64,000 bases of DNA, taken from the NCBI RefSeq assembly GCF_007989625.1, contig NZ_BJUK01000015.1, positions 1 through 64,000 of the forward strand, read 5' to 3'. The notes beneath the pieces are model-generated. The model searched no databases. It was not told the origin of the DNA and worked only from the letters and a program-made list of their open reading frames with translations. Position 1 is the first letter of the stretch; each line of letters starts with the position of its first letter. The stretch comes from Bisbaumannia pacifica. GTDB lineage: Bacteria; Pseudomonadota; Gammaproteobacteria; Pseudomonadales; Halomonadaceae. Shown here in pieces: positions 61,136 through 64,000 of the stretch. The translations under genes were made by a program, and so were the position numbers.

Positions 61136-61668
61136 GGGCCCTCCCCCTTCCAGACCCAGGGCAGCCCCGCCACCAGTTGCACCACCAGATCCGCCTCGGC
61201 GGCCAGGTCCCGGTGCAGGGTCTGGAGGAAGCCCACGAAGACGCGAGTATCGCCATCCTCGGCGGGCAGCCCCTCGTTGATATCGTTGGAGACCACCACC
61301 AGGGCGATATGGCGTTGCCGGGCCTCGGCCAACACCCTGGCCAGCAGGTCGCGTCCCTCGGCGTCGCTGCCGCCGCCCCCGTAGCGCCACTGGCTGGCCC
61401 ATAGGGTCAGGCAGTCGAGCAGCACGGTCTCCCCCGGGGCGACCTCGTTCAGGGCCGCATCCAGGGCCAGGGGTACCTCCAGGGTCTCCCAGCCCGCCCC
61501 GCGCTGGCGTCGATGGCGGTCGATGCGCTCGGCCATCTCGTCATCCGAGGCCCGGGCGGTGGCCAGGTACCAGAGCCCCCCGCCCCGTGCGTCCCGCCAT
61601 TGGCGGGCCAGGCCCTCCGCGTAGTCGCTCTTGCCGGAGCGGGCTCCGCCGCTAATAAAGGCGATCAT
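61132..61668 (-). CDS. cobU: Bifunctional adenosylcobinamide kinase / guanylyltransferase CobU
   Basis: The 178-residue enzyme phosphorylates adenosylcobinamide and then adds GMP. It has the P-loop ISGGARSGKSDYAEGL, WYLATARASDDEMAERIDRHRRQRGAGWETLE with the guanylylated His region, LLDCLTLWASQ and VVSNDINEGLPAEDGDTRVF. In the last block the usual NEVG reads NDIN, a small departure. The start overlaps the cobD stop by 4 bases. Confidence 0.94.
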   Translation of the reverse strand: MIAFISGGARSGKSDYAEGLARQWRDARGGGLWYLATARASDDEMAERIDRHRRQRGAGWETLEVPLALDAALNEVAPGETVLLDCLTLWASQWRYGGGGSDAEGRDLLARVLAEARQRHIALVVVSNDINEGLPAEDGDTRVFVGFLQTLHRDLAAEADLVVQLVAGLPWVWKGEGP

Positions 61669-62786
61669 GGTGTCTCTCCTCGGTCGACCTCGGCCATCGC
61701 CGCCGCCAGGGCCTGGCACAGCGCCCGGTTCTCCTCGTCGCTGCGCAGGGCCAGGCGCAGCCAACCCCCGTCCAGGCCGGCGAAGCCCTGGGTATGGCGC
61801 GCCAGCCAGCCGCGCCGCAGCAGCGCCGGCAACAGCCGGGCGGTGGCCGCGGCGCCCTGGGGGTGGCGCACCAGGAAGAAGTTGGCGCGACTCGGCACCA
61901 CCCTCAGGCCCAGGTCGCTCAGCGCGGCCTGCATGGCGGGGCGCTCGGCGGCGAGCCAGGCCCGGGTGCGCGCGTCGAAGTCGCGATCCGCCAGCAGCGG
62001 CGCCACCAGGTCGGCGGCGAGCTGGTTGACGCTCCAGGCGGGCTGGAAGGCCCCGGCGGCGGCGACCCGGGCCGGCGCGGCGAGCAGGTAGCCCAGGCGC
62101 AGCCCCGGCAGGGTGAACCACTTGGTCAGGGAGCGCAGCAGGATCAGGTGCTCGAAGCGCTCGAGCCAGGGGGTCAGGCGCTCCGCGTCGTCGACGAAGT
62201 CGATAAAGGCCTCGTCCACCACCAGGGTGCAGCCCCGTGCGGCGGTGAGCTCCAGCAGTCGCTCCATCACCGGGCGCGGCACCAGGGTCGCGGTGGGGTT
62301 ATTGGGACGGCCCATAAAGAGCACCTCCGCCTCCCCCAGGCCCGCGACCAGCGCCTCGGGGTCGAGGGCAAAGTCGGGGGCGGCTAGGGGCAGACCTTGC
62401 ACCGGCAGGCCATGGGCCGCGCAGGCGCGGCGATACTCGGCGAAGCCCGGCTCGAGGATGGCGGCGGGGCGACCAGCGTGCAGTGCGGCGGCCAGGTAGA
62501 TCGCCTCGGCGCCGCCGTTGGTAAGGCGCACTTGCTCCGGGGTCACCCCCTCGTGGGCGGCGATGGCGGCCCGGGCGGCGGTATAATCCGGGTCGGGGTA
62601 GCGACCCAGGTCGGCGGCCCGCTCGGCCAGCCACTCGGGAAGCCACTCAGGCGGGCCGAGGGGGTTGAGGTTGGCGCTGACGTCGCGCAGCGGCGTATCG
62701 GCGGGCAGGCCGAAGCGCGCCAGCAGCGGCGCCGCCTCGCCCCCGTGCAAGGGCCAGTGATTCGAGGGGGGGACGTCCGGGCTCAC
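61665..62786 (-). CDS. cobD: Threonine-phosphate decarboxylase / cobC-type aminotransferase-fold protein CobD
   Basis: A 373-residue PLP enzyme that makes (R)-1-amino-2-propanol phosphate for the aminopropanol arm. It has HGGEAAPLLARFGLP, DVSANLNPLGPP, TNGGAEAIYLAA, MGRPNNPTATL, LVVDEAFIDFVDD and the PLP lysine in RSLTKWFTLPGLRLGYLL. The start is a GTG at 62786 behind AAGGAGG and overlapping the cbiB stop (GTGA). Confidence 0.93.
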   Translation of the reverse strand: MSPDVPPSNHWPLHGGEAAPLLARFGLPADTPLRDVSANLNPLGPPEWLPEWLAERAADLGRYPDPDYTAARAAIAAHEGVTPEQVRLTNGGAEAIYLAAALHAGRPAAILEPGFAEYRRACAAHGLPVQGLPLAAPDFALDPEALVAGLGEAEVLFMGRPNNPTATLVPRPVMERLLELTAARGCTLVVDEAFIDFVDDAERLTPWLERFEHLILLRSLTKWFTLPGLRLGYLLAAPARVAAAGAFQPAWSVNQLAADLVAPLLADRDFDARTRAWLAAERPAMQAALSDLGLRVVPSRANFFLVRHPQGAAATARLLPALLRRGWLARHTQGFAGLDGGWLRLALRSDEENRALCQALAAAMAEVDRGETP

Positions 62787-63772
62787 CACGCCTCCTTGAG
62801 CAGGATCATCGCCGCCATCAACAGCACAAAGCCCAGCCAGCCGCCATGCATCAGGCGCAGGGTGGCGGCGATATGCCCTGCCGCCAGCGGCCGCCGGGGC
62901 GTGCCCAGCCGGGCCCGTTCGGAGACCCGCCCACGATAGGTGTTGGTGCCCCCCAGCTGCACTCCCAGCAGGTTGGCCACCATGGCCTCCGGCCAGCCGC
63001 TGTTGGGGCTGGGGTGGCGCGGCGCCTCCCGCCAGGTGGCGGCCAGGGCTCCGTGGGTAGCCATCTCCCCCGATCCCAAGCCTTTCATGAAGAGCGCGCT
63101 TAGCCATAGCGTCAGGGCGGTGAGCCGCGCCGGCAGCCAGTTGGCGACGTCGTCGAGGCGGGCCGAGGCCCAGCCGAAGTCGGCGTAGCGCTCGTCCCGG
63201 TAGCCGACCATGGAGTCGAGGGTATTGATCGCCTTGTAGGCCAGGGCCAGGGGAGCGCCGCCGAGCAGGGCGAAGAAGAGCGGCGCGGTGATGCCGTCCA
63301 CGGTGTTCTCGGCCACCGTCTCCACCGCGCCACGGCTGATCTCCGCCTCGTCCAGGTGCGCGGTATCGCGGCCCACCACCATCGCCAGGGCCCGGCGGGC
63401 CTCGGGCAGCTCGCCGCGGGCCAGGGGCGCGGCGATTTCCCGGGCGGCGTCCCGTAGCCCCTTGATGGCCAGGCAACTGGCCAGCAGCCAGAGCTCGGCG
63501 AGCCAGGCCAGGCCGGGGTGGATCGCCGCCAGCAGGGCCAATGTGGCCCAGGCCAGCGCATAGGTGCCCAGCACCACCAGGACGCACATCAGCGCTCCCT
63601 TGAGGCGCCGTGCTCGGGCGCTCCCGCGGTTCCAGGCTCGCTCCAAGCGGGCGATCACCGCGCCGATACCCACCACCGGATGCGGCAGGGCGCGGGGGTC
63701 GCCGATGATCAGGTCCAGGACCAAGGCCAGCAACACCAGCCCCAGCAGCCCAAGCGACAGCGGCTCAGCCAT
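62783..63772 (-). CDS. cbiB: Adenosylcobinamide-phosphate synthase CbiB (CobD in the aerobic nomenclature)
   Basis: A 329-residue membrane enzyme that attaches aminopropanol (phosphate) to adenosylcobyric acid. Family blocks: DLIIGDPRALPHPVVGIGAVIA, VVGRDTAHLDEAEISRGAVETVAENTVDGITAPLFFALLGGAPLALAYKAINTLDSMVGYRDERYADFGWASARLDD and PSPNSGWPEAMVANLLGVQLGG. The start at 63772 overlaps the end of cbiZ by 8 bases. Confidence 0.94.
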   Translation of the reverse strand: MAEPLSLGLLGLVLLALVLDLIIGDPRALPHPVVGIGAVIARLERAWNRGSARARRLKGALMCVLVVLGTYALAWATLALLAAIHPGLAWLAELWLLASCLAIKGLRDAAREIAAPLARGELPEARRALAMVVGRDTAHLDEAEISRGAVETVAENTVDGITAPLFFALLGGAPLALAYKAINTLDSMVGYRDERYADFGWASARLDDVANWLPARLTALTLWLSALFMKGLGSGEMATHGALAATWREAPRHPSPNSGWPEAMVANLLGVQLGGTNTYRGRVSERARLGTPRRPLAAGHIAATLRLMHGGWLGFVLLMAAMILLKEAW

Positions 63773-64000
63773 GGCGCGCCTCCCGGCCTCGCAGTAGCGA
63801 CTCACGGGTCGCCGCGAAGATCGCCCGCCCCAGCTCGCGGCCCAGGCGGGTACCGGAGCCCGCGTAGTCGCGGGGTTCCCCCGCCTGGGTGGCGGCGACG
63901 GCCAAACAGTCGGTGGAGGTGCCGCTGGCCGGGGTGTCGCTATGGGGGTCGCGGATATCCAGTGCCTGGAGGGCCCGGGCCTTGGCCTCCGTCGCCGAGA
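63765..64000 (-). CDS. cbiZ: Adenosylcobinamide amidohydrolase CbiZ, C-terminal part (partial)
   Basis: Seventy-seven C-terminal codons are in the window; the 5' end is outside. It reads ...ALDIRDPHSDTPASGTSTDCLAVAATQAGEPRDYAGSGTRLGRELGRAIFAATRESL, and the block ASGTSTD-AVAA...YAG-GT-LG is typical of CbiZ. CbiZ removes the aminopropanol from cobinamides or pseudocobalamin so that the corrinoid can be rebuilt, i.e. remodelling and salvage. The overlap with cbiB supports a joint operon. Confidence 0.85.
   Translation of the reverse strand, partial: SATEAKARALQALDIRDPHSDTPASGTSTDCLAVAATQAGEPRDYAGSGTRLGRELGRAIFAATRESLLRGREARHG

Overview
The window reads as a GC-rich gammaproteobacterial chromosome, most likely from the Halomonadaceae (Halomonas-like). 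This is inferred from gene content and gene order: a betIBA choline-to-betaine operon, and two blocks that follow the order known from Pseudomonas (rne / murB-PTP-kdsB-trm112-lpxK-msbA-exbD-exbB-comEC-lol, and mutT/thiE-argJ-secA-dciA). No 16S gene is present, so the genus is not proven.

Layout. 1-11.8 kb: end of RNase E, then a long minus-strand envelope cluster with tightly overlapping genes (murB to comEC), a DUF2062 membrane protein, and the lipoprotein exporter lolD/lolC-E. 12-14 kb: agmatine to putrescine (aguA, aguB). 14.3-20.4 kb: Nudix-ThiE fusion, argJ, secA, a small signal-peptide ORF in the secM position, dciA, tRNA-Met. 20.5-27.1 kb: betIBA with a clear BetI operator, then fadE. 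27.1-31.9 kb: TetR regulator and a DDAH-like amidinohydrolase, divergent from a polar amino-acid ABC transporter. 31.9-36.2 kb: SLC13-type transporter and a Fur-boxed TonB receptor. 36.2-41.3 kb: two enoyl-CoA hydratases and an ADP-forming acyl-CoA ligase, divergent from an RpiR regulator. 41.5-47.3 kb: quinone oxidoreductase, a conserved hypothetical, glycerophosphodiesterase, a PomA/MotB-type stator pair, and NupC followed by a duplicated remnant of its own 3' end.

47.3-64 kb is a cobalamin locus, all on the minus strand. The first operon is cbiZ-cbiB-cobD-cobU-cobS-cobC plus a short second CobU-like gene. A BASS-family transporter follows. A cobalamin riboswitch then precedes btuB-btuF-btuC-btuD-cobB-cobO. 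cobQ lies beyond an interruption. Together these genes take up corrinoids, remodel and adenosylate them, and assemble the nucleotide loop.

The most interesting stretch is the AT-rich interruption between cobO and cobQ (about 49.1-50.8 kb). It carries two integron-type gene cassettes with paired attC core sites and no integrase in the window. One encodes a RelA/SpoT-type nucleotide pyrophosphokinase with an unassigned C-terminal domain. The other encodes two tandem, mutually similar ribbon-helix-helix-like proteins of 61 and 57 residues behind a perfect palindrome. About 600 bp next to them remains unexplained. Other points of note are a SecM-position leader ORF, a two-copy REP/REPIN-like intergenic repeat, and several long bidirectional terminators.
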